From: JAJVID01 sp035275345
Lineage (GTDB): Bacteria; Acidobacteriota; Blastocatellia; RBC074
Direction of reading: 5' to 3'
DNA: 64,000 nt
Assembly: GCA_035275345.1 (NCBI GenBank)
Contig: DATEMY010000594.1
Location: 1-64,000 of the forward strand
Below the pieces are notes generated by a model. The model searched no databases. It had not been told where the DNA came from and was given only the letters and a program-made list of their open reading frames with translations. Position numbers and translations under genes: made by a program. Positions 27,083 through 36,322 of the stretch are shown piece by piece; within the stretch, counting starts at the first letter, position 1, and each line of letters begins with the position of its first letter.

Positions 27083-28152
27083 GCGAAATCATAATTTTTG
27101 TTGCGAGCCTGGCGCGCAAGAAGGTTGAATGAATTCGACAGTGTCCATCTTGCTTACTGTGATCGTTTTATCTCAAAGAGTCGCCGGCCACTTGAGTCAA
27201 TTTCTATGCCGAAAAACTCAACTGTCATATCTGAGAGCTCAGTCCCATAGATAAGAGATTTTGCGTAACTATCTGACGCTGATTAGAGCGGGGAACTGGA
27301 ACGGCGGCTTCTAGTTGGGAGTATACGCCACAAAAAATGTGGCTTGTCGCCACAACCGTTTTCTGCTGATAAAACAAATCTGGCAGGATCTTCGATTCCC
27401 TGACTCAGCAAAAAACAGAGGGCTGGCGAATCACCAAGGGTAACGGTCGAGAAGAACGGAAGCGGTAAAAGCAAAAAGAATAAAGACGCAAGAAATGTCG
27501 CTCGTCATTGTTTCTTTTGCCTTTTTACTCCTCTTTTCGCCTCTTATAACTCTCGGCATACGAGAAGTTCATAATATTCCCAAACATTCCATCAAACATT
27601 TTGACGTGAGAATGACTCAATTCGGTTTGACGTGAGAATGACTCATCTCGGTTGGTGAACCTAAGGAATAGGAGTTGCCCTGGGTTAATCGACAGTTTGC
27701 AAGAACATTCTCAAGAGGAGCAAGAGGTTTTAAGCATCTCTATGCGAGGGATATTGGTGTCCCAGTTGTTTGTATATGAAATCGGTTCTGCGTTGCGGCT
27801 CAATTTGAGTTGAAAGGGAACAAACACTACTTCATCTGATTGATCGCAGGATCATTTTTGCGCATGGAATCCTGGAACTCTGCGGTCTTTGCTCTTTTGA
27901 AATAATCCGTCGGATGACTTTTCAATCTGAAGTTAATCGCTTGATTTTGCGGACCAGTTTGAACCGAAGCTGAGTTACGCATTTCTTGTAAAGCTGTGCG
28001 AATAAACCGAATGTCATCAAATTGAGGTGGGAAAAACGACTCATAAGGCATTTCGATAGTTACGGGATGCGTCTCCAGAGTTACTCAAAAGCTCAATTTG
28101 TGATTGGTTGTGGAAATAACCTGGTAGCCCGTAATTTTGAGGTACACCTCCG
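27083..28152. other. Mostly noncoding stretch with repeats
   Basis: About 1.07 kb with no gene that can be supported. Short frames at 27283-27474 and 27827-28051 (minus) lack ribosome sites and recognisable domains. It contains a small hairpin GCCACA/TGTGGC at 27327-27343 and the tandem 26-bp repeat at 27601-27652. The base composition is AT-richer than the flanking operons. Confidence 0.5.
27601..27652. repeat. Tandem 26-bp direct repeat
   Basis: Two head-to-tail copies starting TTGACGTGAGAATGACTCA, identical at 24 of 26 positions (27601-27626 and 27627-27652). Read on the minus strand the unit gives TGAGTCATTCTCACGTCAA. Multiple short direct repeats of this general form are found at the ends of IS21-type elements; no transposase gene is present, so this may be a scar (inference). 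Confidence 0.6.
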
Positions 28153-28521
28153 ATGTCACAAATATTTGTCAGAGTTGGCGACAAATTATCCATTCTTGTC
28201 TTTCTTCTCATCAGCCTTTCAGGGACAGCGTTAAGTCAATCCGGAGCGTCAGGCGCGGCAGTCGGCCGCGAAGCGCGAGCGACGACTATTTCAAAAATCG
28301 GAGCAAAAAGCGCCGCTCACGAACCGTCCCGGGATAAAAGAATAAAGGGTTCGGTCATATTGTCTGAGGTTGAGCCCTTACTTCTGCTCTTATTCGGCCT
28401 GTCCCTGTTCACAGTGGCTACGCTCATCAAGGTGAGATTATCGCGAGTCAATCCTGCGATAAGCCAGAGCTTCGATCCATTCTTCTCGGGATCAACCGAT
28501 AAGCCTGGAATGAGTTCGTGA
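28153..28521 (+). CDS. Small secreted protein with PEP-CTERM-like hydrophobic C-terminal segment
   Basis: A 122-residue protein. Residues about 1-30 form a signal peptide (LSILVFLLISLSGTALSQS). A short Ser/Ala/Lys-rich linker follows, then SEVEPLLLLLFGLSLFTVAT and a basic cluster, which resembles the xEP-hydrophobic-basic layout of PEP-CTERM sorting signals. Unlike a typical PEP-CTERM it has about 30 residues after the basic cluster. The ribosome site GAGGT lies 9 nt before the ATG and is part of a small inverted repeat (GAGGTACACCTC). It sits 71 nt upstream of the second polysaccharide operon in the same direction. No homologue was recognised; a plain two-helix membrane protein is the alternative. 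Confidence 0.5.
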   Translation: MSQIFVRVGDKLSILVFLLISLSGTALSQSGASGAAVGREARATTISKIGAKSAAHEPSRDKRIKGSVILSEVEPLLLLLFGLSLFTVATLIKVRLSRVNPAISQSFDPFFSGSTDKPGMSS

Positions 28522-28592
28522 CCTGATCCGTTAAAACTGGAACGCATTCGTAATCCGATTCTGAAGAAACAGAATTTTTTGAAGGGATAGAT

Positions 28593-30182
28593 ATGGAAAG
28601 CTTGAGACCAAGAGGCCTGGTTGAATATTTAGAAATCATCTGGAGAGGGAAGTTACTGATCTTTTTGGTGGCGGCGTCAATCTTGATTGCGGCGTTCCTG
28701 GTCATTCGCCGCATCCCGAACGTTTACGAATCTCGATCGTCGATCGTCATCTCCAAACAAGCCAATGAAGATTCAATGCTGCCTGGCGCCTCGCTCGCGG
28801 CTTTGACACAGAAGATGACCAGCCGCGGAAATCTGGCGGCGATCATCGACCGTTATGGGCTGTATCGTCATCTTCCCGGTCAGGTCTTTGACGCGGACGC
28901 CGCCGTCGAGCGCTTGCGTAAAGAGATCAAGCTGGACGTCAAGATGCGCAACTATTATCCGGACGCGCCTGAGGCCTTAACGGTCAGTTACCGATACACC
29001 GACCCGTCGATCGCTCAGCGAGTAGTGGCCGATCTGGTCTCCGTTTTCGAACAGGCGAATGACACGATGCGGCGGCAGGCCGAGATCGAACTCCACCGAT
29101 TTCACGATAAGCTCTCGGAGGTCGAAAGCCAGTTGCAGTCGCTCGCCCCAAGACGCGACATTTCGTTCATTCAAGCGGGAATCTCCGCGCGCTCCAGTGG
29201 CGTCGCCTCGGAAATTCGAGCGCAGAGACTCGCCACATCCAACCTGATGGAGTCACTAAGCGACAAGGAGTTCATGCTCGAGCGGCAGTTGGACGAGCAG
29301 AAGCGGCAGATGGCCGAACAGGAGAAACTGGCCAGGTCAGCTCCGCGCGTAAATGGATTTTCGGGAGGCGGCGCCTATGGCGTCTTACTGACGCGTAGAG
29401 CCGAGGTCGAAGGGCGGATCAGCGACCTGCTCACATCCGTGACCGAGAAGAATCCCAAGCTCGTTCAGGCCCGGTCTCAATTGACGGCGATCAATCAGGA
29501 GATCTCTCGCCTCGATGCCGGGAGTGAATCCAGCGCGGATGCGACCGCCAGCTCACTTTCTCCCGAAGGGCGTGAATTGCGCGCCATGCAGCGGGAAGCG
29601 CAGCGCATGCAGACCGAACTCGAAGTCACTAAGCGCGACCTGGGCCGCAAATCACAGACCTTGAAATCTCTGCCCGGCATCCCGTCTACCAGCGCGGGCG
29701 CCATCCCCACCGGCGCGTCCGCTGACACAAGGGCCGAGTACGACCGTGTGTTGGGGCGCTACAACTGGTTGATGGATAAACAGGAGACGATGCAGAAGCT
29801 CTTGAGGGACGACGGGAAACACGTAGCGATGTTTCAAATGATTGACGCTCCCAACCTTTCGTGGATGTCGGTCGCGCCGAACCGCATGTTCCTGCTGTTA
29901 CTGGCGGCGGGAATCGCCCTTGGTATGGGATTGCTGGCCGCGGCGGCGCGAGAGTTACCGCGGTTGCGGATGATCCATAACGAGAGCGATGTAGGTTATT
30001 ACCTGGGAACTCCCGTGTTGGCGCTGATCCCGGAGACATTGACGTCTTACGAACGTAGTCGCCGCCGAAGACTGGGCGGCCTGCGCTGGCTGGGTCTATT
30101 GCTGCTGGCCGCGGTTTTGATCCCGATATTCTTCGTGGCGCTCGACCGCCTTCATATTTTTCAGATTCTGGCGAATAAGTAA
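28593..30182 (+). CDS. Wzz-like chain-length determinant (EpsF/GNVR-type)
   Basis: A 529-residue polysaccharide co-polymerase. The N-terminal cytoplasmic tip and first membrane helix (LIFLVAASILIAAFLVI, about 27-43) are followed by the Wzz motif RRIPNVYESRSSIVIS. Residues about 150-260 and 280-400 are coiled coil, and AEYDRVLGRYNWLMDKQE stands where GNVR-type proteins have their conserved repeat. A Pro-rich second helix region lies near residue 430 (PNRMFLLLLAAGIALGMG) and a third helix near the C-terminus. It resembles chain-length proteins of exosortase-linked EPS loci. The kinase domain is absent and is supplied as a separate gene 20 nt downstream. Confidence 0.87.
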   Translation: MESLRPRGLVEYLEIIWRGKLLIFLVAASILIAAFLVIRRIPNVYESRSSIVISKQANEDSMLPGASLAALTQKMTSRGNLAAIIDRYGLYRHLPGQVFDADAAVERLRKEIKLDVKMRNYYPDAPEALTVSYRYTDPSIAQRVVADLVSVFEQANDTMRRQAEIELHRFHDKLSEVESQLQSLAPRRDISFIQAGISARSSGVASEIRAQRLATSNLMESLSDKEFMLERQLDEQKRQMAEQEKLARSAPRVNGFSGGGAYGVLLTRRAEVEGRISDLLTSVTEKNPKLVQARSQLTAINQEISRLDAGSESSADATASSLSPEGRELRAMQREAQRMQTELEVTKRDLGRKSQTLKSLPGIPSTSAGAIPTGASADTRAEYDRVLGRYNWLMDKQETMQKLLRDDGKHVAMFQMIDAPNLSWMSVAPNRMFLLLLAAGIALGMGLLAAAARELPRLRMIHNESDVGYYLGTPVLALIPETLTSYERSRRRRLGGLRWLGLLLLAAVLIPIFFVALDRLHIFQILANK

Positions 30183-30202
30183 TCAATGATGGAAAGGCAT
30201 AG

Positions 30203-31021
30203 ATGACGATGCGACATACGAAAAATAGAACTACGAATGATCCTGTTGTGGAAATTTCCGGTCAGACATTGGCTGCAGTGGAATCGGTCTCTGGAACGAT
30301 CTCGAGGTCGGGAAGATTGTCGCAGGTGGACGGCAGGGCCATGAGCATTCACAATCCGATCCAACCCGCGAGTGTAGCGTCGATCACGTTATCCCGGCTC
30401 GAACGGCGCCTGGTTACGTTTTACGATTTCGATCCGGAGGCGAGCGCGCCATTCCATCGTCTCGCTATCTCACTGATCTCGGCCTCGGCCACATGGAATA
30501 TCCAACGCGTGTTGATCGCTTCGGCGCTCTACGGCGATGGGAGGACCAGTGTAACGCTCAACCTTGCGGCGGCGCTGTCCCGCGCGCGCCAGCGTGTCCT
30601 GGTCGTAGACAGTGACTTCGTTCGTCCGTCGGCGCTGCGGCAGCTCGGGGTGGATGCGGAGATAGGTTTGGCCGAAGCGATCACGCAAGACCTGCCGCCA
30701 GGAGATGCAATGATGCGGGTGTTACCCGGCGGGTTCAATCTTCTGCCGACACGCGCGCCGGTAGAGAACTCCGCGGAACTTCTGGCCTCGCCGGTATTCG
30801 AGCGGATGTTGCGAATATTGGAGCCGGACTATGACTTCATCCTGTTCGATTCCGCGCCGCTGTTGGAGGTCGCCGACGCGAGCCTGCTCGAACTCTGTAC
30901 GGATTCGACGCTGCTGATCATCCGCCCCGGCTGCGCTTCAACCCGGCAGATGGCCAGGGCTATCACCCTGCTCGATGAAAAACGAATTCTTGGCGCCGTG
31001 CTCAACCGCGTCGTGACTTAA
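30203..31021 (+). CDS. CpsD/BY-kinase-like ATPase with altered Walker A
   Basis: A 272-residue P-loop protein of the CpsD/CapB group, the separate partner of the Wzz protein. The Walker A position reads SALYGDGRTSVTLN, so the invariant Lys (GxGKT/S) is Arg. Walker A' (VLVVDSDFVRPSA) and Walker B (FILFDSAPLLEVADA) are intact. There is no C-terminal tyrosine cluster; the protein ends LNRVVT. It may bind nucleotide weakly or act as a pseudokinase that regulates the Wzz ring; this is inference from the substitution. About 85 N-terminal residues precede the ATPase core and are Ser/Thr-rich. The next gene starts 6 nt after its stop. Confidence 0.87.
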   Translation: MTMRHTKNRTTNDPVVEISGQTLAAVESVSGTISRSGRLSQVDGRAMSIHNPIQPASVASITLSRLERRLVTFYDFDPEASAPFHRLAISLISASATWNIQRVLIASALYGDGRTSVTLNLAAALSRARQRVLVVDSDFVRPSALRQLGVDAEIGLAEAITQDLPPGDAMMRVLPGGFNLLPTRAPVENSAELLASPVFERMLRILEPDYDFILFDSAPLLEVADASLLELCTDSTLLIIRPGCASTRQMARAITLLDEKRILGAVLNRVVT

Positions 31022-31027
31022 TGGGAT

Positions 31028-32416
31028 TTGATGATGATTTCGAAATACCTCACTAAAGGGATTGGACTGGTTATTTTCGAAGGGATTCTGATTTCCATTT
31101 GTTGCGTCGTGGCGATCTATATCCGGTTCGGCTCCGAAGCTTCAGATGCTCTCGACGATCATCTCGTGTGGCTGAAGATACTGCTGGCATCGACCTTGAT
31201 TCTTACTTCGTTCTACCTGTTCGACCTCTACGATTTTCGCGTGATTAGTCGTCGTCCGGTGCTGTTATTGCGGTTGGCGCAGGCGTTGGGAATCGGGGGA
31301 ATCGCGCTCGCAATGCTCTTTTACGCCTGGCCGGACATGATGCTGGGCCGAAGCGTCTTCCTCATCAGCCTGTTACTGATAATGGTCTTTATGGCGGGCT
31401 GGCGTTCACTGGCCAACTGGCTGCTCGACCATCCTCGTTTGGCGGAGCGGGTGCTCATACTGGGCGTCGAGCAGGAGGCGGTGGCGATTGCCCGCGAGGC
31501 GCTTCGCCGGCGGGAAGCCGGGTATGAAGTGGTCGGATTCATCGGTGAAGACCCCGCTCTGGTTGGGAGGAGCCTGATTAACCCTTGCGTGATCGGGACG
31601 ATGTCTGATCTGGAATCGGTCGTCGACCGGCATCGAGCTGACAGGATAGTCATTGCGATGCCGGACCGCCGCGGTCGATTACCGCTCGATCTGCTGCTAA
31701 AACTGAAAGTGCGCGATGGAGTGGCGCTGGAGGAAGCTGAAGTTTTTTACGAAAGACTGACGGGCAAGATCGGTGGCGAGAGGTTGCGCCTCGGTCAATT
31801 GGTCTTCGCCGACGCCACACGCTGGGCGCTCCTCTATCGACGTTCGCGCCGGCTGATGGATGTCACACTGTCAATTATCCTGGGGCTCCTGGCCTCGCCG
31901 CTTATGTTACTGACGGCGTTGGCGATCAAACTCGATTCGCACGGTCCGATCTTCTACTGGCAGGAGCGGGTCGGACTCCACAACACTTTATTCCGGATCG
32001 TCAAATTTCGTTCGATGCGAATAGACGCCGAAGCGAATGGACCGGTATGGGCCGGTAAGGCTGATTCACGCGTAACTCGCGTCGGGCGATGGATTCGCAA
32101 ACTCCGAATCGATGAGCTGCCGCAACTGTTCAACATCATCCGGGGCGAGATGAGCTTGATCGGACCACGACCTGAGCGGCCGGTCTTCATCGAACAACTC
32201 GAGCAGCGGATCCCTTATTACTCAGAGCGCCACCTAGTCAAACCGGGACTGACTGGCTGGGCGCAAGTTCGTTACCCCTACGGCGCGTCTTTCGAAGATG
32301 CGCGGGAAAAACATCAGTACGACCTTTACTACATCAAAAATCAATCGCCGATGCTCGATCTGCTGATTCTGCTCGAAACAGCGCGCATCGTGCTCTTCGG
32401 GCGACTCTCTCGCTGA
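31028..32416 (+). CDS. Undecaprenyl-phosphate sugar phosphotransferase (EpsB/exosortase-type)
   Basis: A 462-residue polyisoprenyl-phosphate hexose-1-phosphate transferase. Four membrane helices occupy about residues 10-125, followed by a CoA-binding-like Rossmann region (RVLILGVEQEAVAIAREALR). A fifth hydrophobic segment (TLSIILGLLASPLMLLTALA) leads into the Bac_transf catalytic core: VKFRSM, RIDELPQLFNIIRGEMSLIG and GPRPERP. EAEVFYERLTGKI before the fifth segment is characteristic of the EpsB-type proteins of exosortase-associated EPS loci. It would start repeat-unit synthesis by moving a sugar phosphate onto undecaprenyl phosphate. It is the only initiating enzyme in the window. Confidence 0.93.
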   Translation: MMMISKYLTKGIGLVIFEGILISICCVVAIYIRFGSEASDALDDHLVWLKILLASTLILTSFYLFDLYDFRVISRRPVLLLRLAQALGIGGIALAMLFYAWPDMMLGRSVFLISLLLIMVFMAGWRSLANWLLDHPRLAERVLILGVEQEAVAIAREALRRREAGYEVVGFIGEDPALVGRSLINPCVIGTMSDLESVVDRHRADRIVIAMPDRRGRLPLDLLLKLKVRDGVALEEAEVFYERLTGKIGGERLRLGQLVFADATRWALLYRRSRRLMDVTLSIILGLLASPLMLLTALAIKLDSHGPIFYWQERVGLHNTLFRIVKFRSMRIDAEANGPVWAGKADSRVTRVGRWIRKLRIDELPQLFNIIRGEMSLIGPRPERPVFIEQLEQRIPYYSERHLVKPGLTGWAQVRYPYGASFEDAREKHQYDLYYIKNQSPMLDLLILLETARIVLFGRLSR

Positions 32417-32464
32417 AAAACGAGAGCAAAGATGTCGCCGAGCGAAGATGTCGCCGGAGGAAAT

Positions 32465-33280
32465 ATGAATAGAAATAAGTTGATGAATTATGCGGGATGC
32501 TTTGCGCTTACGGTCGCGTTGGCGTCGCTGGAATGCGCGTTAATAGGTAAATCCGCGTTCGCGCAATCATCGCCGTCCGCCGGGCGTAAGCAAGCGGATG
32601 GAAAAGAGAGTGGCGCCAAGGGCATCGATGAAAAAGATTCGGACGCCAGCGCTCATAGCCGCCAGGATTCAAGCGCTGACCGGCTTTTCAGCGGAATCTA
32701 CAGCGAGTTTCACGAAACATATCGGCTCGGCCCGGCGGATGAGGTCGCGATTCGTGTGATGGGGCAACCTGATTACACGCTAGAGCGCGTCAAGGTCTCT
32801 CCGGCGGGCGCCGTCTATCATCCGCTGCTAGGCGATGTGGAAGTGGCGGGGATGACCGTTCCTCAACTGGTCGAGCGGCTGACTAAAGATCTCAGCGAAT
32901 ACCTGATAAATCCGAGGGTGAGCGTGGCGTTGATCGACGCCAACAGCGCGAAGATCGGCGTACTCGGCGATGTCATGCATCCGGGCGTCGTGGTAATGAA
33001 CAGGCCGATGAATCTGCTTGAAGCGATCAGCGCTTCCGGAGGATTCAACGACAGCGGCAGCAAGTCAGGCGTTACCGTGCTCAGGCAGTCGAGCGACGGC
33101 CGGTCCCAGACCATGACGGTAAACGTTAAGCGTATTCTCGAAGGAAAAGCCAAAGCTGAAGAAAACATCACGATGCGGGCCGGCGACACAGTGATCGTCC
33201 ATGGCAACACGAAAAAGAAATTAGCTTACATCATGTCGCTGACTGGATTCGGGAATTTCCTTTACTTCCTTTCACGCTGA
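32465..33280 (+). CDS. Wza-like polysaccharide export protein
   Basis: A 271-residue secreted protein. The ATG at 32465 was chosen over 32432 because GGAGGAAAT lies right before it and the signal peptide (FALTVALASLECALIGKSAFA) then starts near the N-terminus. The Poly_export domain begins YRLGPADEVAIRVMG, and a single SLBB-like segment (KIGVLGDVMHPGVVVM) follows. A polar linker of about 70 residues separates signal peptide and domain. It should form the outer-membrane export pore of the second locus. It lacks the second SLBB of the 17326-18420 protein. Confidence 0.9.
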   Translation: MNRNKLMNYAGCFALTVALASLECALIGKSAFAQSSPSAGRKQADGKESGAKGIDEKDSDASAHSRQDSSADRLFSGIYSEFHETYRLGPADEVAIRVMGQPDYTLERVKVSPAGAVYHPLLGDVEVAGMTVPQLVERLTKDLSEYLINPRVSVALIDANSAKIGVLGDVMHPGVVVMNRPMNLLEAISASGGFNDSGSKSGVTVLRQSSDGRSQTMTVNVKRILEGKAKAEENITMRAGDTVIVHGNTKKKLAYIMSLTGFGNFLYFLSR

Positions 33281-33286
33281 ATTTCA

Positions 33287-34807
33287 ATGATTTTCGGGAA
33301 GAGCGGACAAAATGAGCAAATCGGGTTTACGCGACGCGCGGCGTGGCTGATGACGGCGCATGTAATCGCCTTTGGACTCTCTTTCCTAGCGCCACTCTTG
33401 CTGGTGCGCTTGCTGAGTCAGACCGATTTCGGCGTTTACAAGCAGGTCTTTCAGGTTTTGATCACCGTGATTTCGGCGCTCAACCTGCAAATGGCTTCTA
33501 CCGCTTTTTACTTTATGCCCCGCGTCCCTGAGAAGAAATTGGAGGTAACGATCAATGTGCTGGCGTTCTACGCGGCGGCCGGGTCAATGATAGCGGCGCT
33601 TTTCGTCCTGTACCCAGAATGCGCGCTGCTCGTTTTTAAGGGCGGGGAACTCGTGGCTTATATGCCGTTGCTCGGCGTCACGATACTGCTCTGGATGGTC
33701 TCATCGAACCTCGAGGTCATCCCCCTGGCGCTGGGTGACGTCCGAAGCTCATCGGTCTTCATAGTGATCTCACAGCTGATGAAAACATTCTTGATGGTCA
33801 GCGCCGCGCTCAGCTTCCAGAGCGTCAGGGCCATCATCTGGGCAGCGGTGATTCAGGGAATTTTGCAGATCCTGTTTATGTTCGCCTACATCTGGCGACG
33901 ATTCGGATCGCTGTGGGGAGCGTTCGACTGGCCGCTTTTTAAGGCGCAGGTCGCCAACGCCTTGCCGTTCGGAATCGGCAGTTTTACCCAAACCGCGCAA
34001 GCCGACTTGCATAACTTCGTAGTCTCGCGCTTCTTCGCGCCCGCCTCATTCGCTGTTTACTCCGTTGGTCTTTTTCAGCTGCCGCTGCTGGGACTGTTGA
34101 CCACTTCATTCGGCAGCGCGTTGATTCCCGAAGTCTCGCAACTCGCGGCGGTGGGCGATCGACGGGGAATTATTCCAGTGTGGTTTAACGCTGTGCGAAA
34201 ACTGGCGCTGGTGATTATTCCGGCATGCGCGCTGATGTTCGTGCTTCGATACGAGATCATACTCCTGTTGTTTACGAGCGCTTACGAAGCGGCGGTCCCG
34301 CTATTTGCGATCTATTTATTCAGCGCGCTGCTTCCGATGGCTTTGACCGGATCGCCGATCCGCGCGCATCAAGAATTCAAATTCTTCCATCTCAAACTCT
34401 ATCTGGCTCTGTTGCCGGTGACCTTCGGCGCGCTTTACGTGGGCATTAAGACGGCCGGACTGCTCGGCGCGGTGGTGGCGCTTGTCGCGACCCAAACATT
34501 GGAGACGGCGATCGCGGTGACTGCCGTCGGACGACGACTGGGTTTTGTCGCGAGCGATCTGCGACATCTGGCGCCTGCGCTGAAATCGGTTCTGGCGGCG
34601 GGGGCTGCATCTCTCGCTGCTTTCGCAACAAAACTCCCGCTCGCGCAGACTCACGCTTTGATCAAGATAGTCGTCTGCGGCGCGGTGTTCGGTCTGATTT
34701 ATGTATTCGCCGCTTATTCGCTGGGCGCCGTGACCTGCGCGGAGAAAGCGGAATTTCGCGCGACGCTGTCACGCCTGATACTTCTGGCGGCCGCGCGCGG
34801 TAACTGA
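33287..34807 (+). CDS. Wzx-like polysaccharide flippase
   Basis: A 506-residue protein of the MOP/PST superfamily with 12-14 predicted membrane helices. FLAPLLLVRLLSQTDFGVYK near the N-terminus is the typical helix 1/loop of Wzx and RfbX proteins. It moves undecaprenyl-linked repeat units across the inner membrane. It is a stand-alone flippase, in contrast to the fusion at 8706-11651. It starts 6 nt after the export gene and ends 10 nt before the Wzy-like gene, so all three are co-transcribed. No clear ribosome site was seen at the ATG, which suggests translational coupling. Confidence 0.9.
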   Translation: MIFGKSGQNEQIGFTRRAAWLMTAHVIAFGLSFLAPLLLVRLLSQTDFGVYKQVFQVLITVISALNLQMASTAFYFMPRVPEKKLEVTINVLAFYAAAGSMIAALFVLYPECALLVFKGGELVAYMPLLGVTILLWMVSSNLEVIPLALGDVRSSSVFIVISQLMKTFLMVSAALSFQSVRAIIWAAVIQGILQILFMFAYIWRRFGSLWGAFDWPLFKAQVANALPFGIGSFTQTAQADLHNFVVSRFFAPASFAVYSVGLFQLPLLGLLTTSFGSALIPEVSQLAAVGDRRGIIPVWFNAVRKLALVIIPACALMFVLRYEIILLLFTSAYEAAVPLFAIYLFSALLPMALTGSPIRAHQEFKFFHLKLYLALLPVTFGALYVGIKTAGLLGAVVALVATQTLETAIAVTAVGRRLGFVASDLRHLAPALKSVLAAGAASLAAFATKLPLAQTHALIKIVVCGAVFGLIYVFAAYSLGAVTCAEKAEFRATLSRLILLAAARGN

Positions 34808-34817
34808 CGCAAACGTA

Positions 34818-36281
34818 ATGAGAATGCAATCGCACCAGCTCAATGCTTCAACAATGCCCGGAACGCTGATCAGGCCCCGGGCGGTGAGACCGGGGACCGT
34901 ATCGCATCGGGGCGGAATCGGTCTTCCGTCGAGGACTGAGACCCTCGCGATTCGCGGTAAACACTGGCTGGCGTTCGCCGGTGTCTATCTATTCACGCTT
35001 CTGCTTTACGCGCGGCCCAATGACCTTTTCCCGGGGCTCGGCAGTTTCCCGCTGGTCAAGATTGTGGCGATCGGGGCTCTGATGGCTTACATCGCCTCGA
35101 AGGCCGCCTCTGGAGAAAGATTATCCGTTTGGACTAAAGAGATGACGATGCTTCTGGTCATCATGGCTCTTGGATTGATACTCGCGCCTGTCGCGGCGTC
35201 GCCATCCGACAGTCTGAACACGCTTTCCGATCCATTTCTCAAGACGGTGATCATCTTCATCCTGATGGTCAATCTGATCGATACGCGTCAGCGAATCTTT
35301 TCGATGTGGAAGCTGGTCGTGATCTGTGGCTCGGCGCTGGGACTGGACGCGATCAAGAGCTACGCGAGGGGAGAGTTCACCGCTCGAGGGGTGCGAATCG
35401 AGGGACTGGTTGGAGGAATGTTCGGCAATCCGAATGACCTGGCGACGGCGCTGGTTGTGCTGCTGCCTTTCGCGATCTTCCTGGCGCTATCCAGTAAAGG
35501 CGTCGCGCGCCTGTTCTATTTGGGTTGCGCCGCGATTATGACCATCGCGACGCTGGTTACTTTCTCACGCGGCGGGTTTCTGGGGTTGATCGCGATGGGC
35601 GGAGTGTTGCTATGGAAGCTCGGGCGCGGGCGACGGTTCAGGACTTTACTCGCTTCCGCGCTGATCTGTGGAATTCTGTTCGTCGTTACGCCAGGCGGTT
35701 ATGGAAGCCGGATCTCGACGATTTTTAACATCGAAGAGGACGAGACTGGTTCCGCCCAGGAGCGGCGAGAGCTGATGGAACTGGCCGCCTCGATGGCCAT
35801 CCGGCGCCCGATCGTGGGAGTCGGCATGGGAAATTTTCACATCTACTCGATTCACGAAAAACAAGCGCACAACTCGTACCTTGAAATCGCAGCCGAGCTG
35901 GGCGTGATGGGACTGATCGCTTATTTGATCGTGATTCTGGCGCCCTTGCGCTCTCTCCGTCGTATCGAGCGCAAGACCAAGGCCATGGAATCAGAAAGCG
36001 ATACCGAGATGTATCGTTTGAGCGTGTGTATTCAGGCTGCGCTGATCGCGTATATGGTTTGCAGCTTTTTCGCCTCGATTCAGTACCTCTGGTACCTCTA
36101 CTACACCGCGGCTTATGCGGTGGCGCTCAGACAGATTCACAAAGCGGAAGAACTGGAGAATGCGACGTCCCCGGGCGAGATTCTTAAGGCGCCAGCCTAT
36201 TCCAAGCAAACCAGAGGAACGCTCTGGCAGTCGGTCTGGGATCGGACAGGGCGATCGGTTGTTCGAGTGAGAAACGGATGA
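34818..36281 (+). CDS. O-antigen ligase/polymerase family protein (Wzy/WaaL-like)
   Basis: A 487-residue polytopic membrane protein. A polar N-terminal stretch of about 50 residues leads to ten to twelve helices. FGNPNDLATALVVLLP and FSRGGFLGLIAMGG are characteristic of the Wzy_C family, and the large periplasmic loop holds PIVGVGMGNFH and KQAHNSYLEIAAELG with the conserved HN. It probably polymerises the repeat units flipped by its neighbour. The start is uncertain: ATG at 34824 is equally possible and the ribosome site is weak. Confidence 0.88.
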   Translation: MRMQSHQLNASTMPGTLIRPRAVRPGTVSHRGGIGLPSRTETLAIRGKHWLAFAGVYLFTLLLYARPNDLFPGLGSFPLVKIVAIGALMAYIASKAASGERLSVWTKEMTMLLVIMALGLILAPVAASPSDSLNTLSDPFLKTVIIFILMVNLIDTRQRIFSMWKLVVICGSALGLDAIKSYARGEFTARGVRIEGLVGGMFGNPNDLATALVVLLPFAIFLALSSKGVARLFYLGCAAIMTIATLVTFSRGGFLGLIAMGGVLLWKLGRGRRFRTLLASALICGILFVVTPGGYGSRISTIFNIEEDETGSAQERRELMELAASMAIRRPIVGVGMGNFHIYSIHEKQAHNSYLEIAAELGVMGLIAYLIVILAPLRSLRRIERKTKAMESESDTEMYRLSVCIQAALIAYMVCSFFASIQYLWYLYYTAAYAVALRQIHKAEELENATSPGEILKAPAYSKQTRGTLWQSVWDRTGRSVVRVRNG

Positions 36282-36322
36282 CGGCAATCAGTAGTTAGAA
36301 GAAGGGAAGAGAGGGAGTAGTA

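Noticed and set aside
27827..28051. 74-codon minus-strand frame in the spacer before the second EPS locus
   Set aside because: Composition is protein-like, but there is no ribosome site, no neighbour in the same direction and no recognised family.
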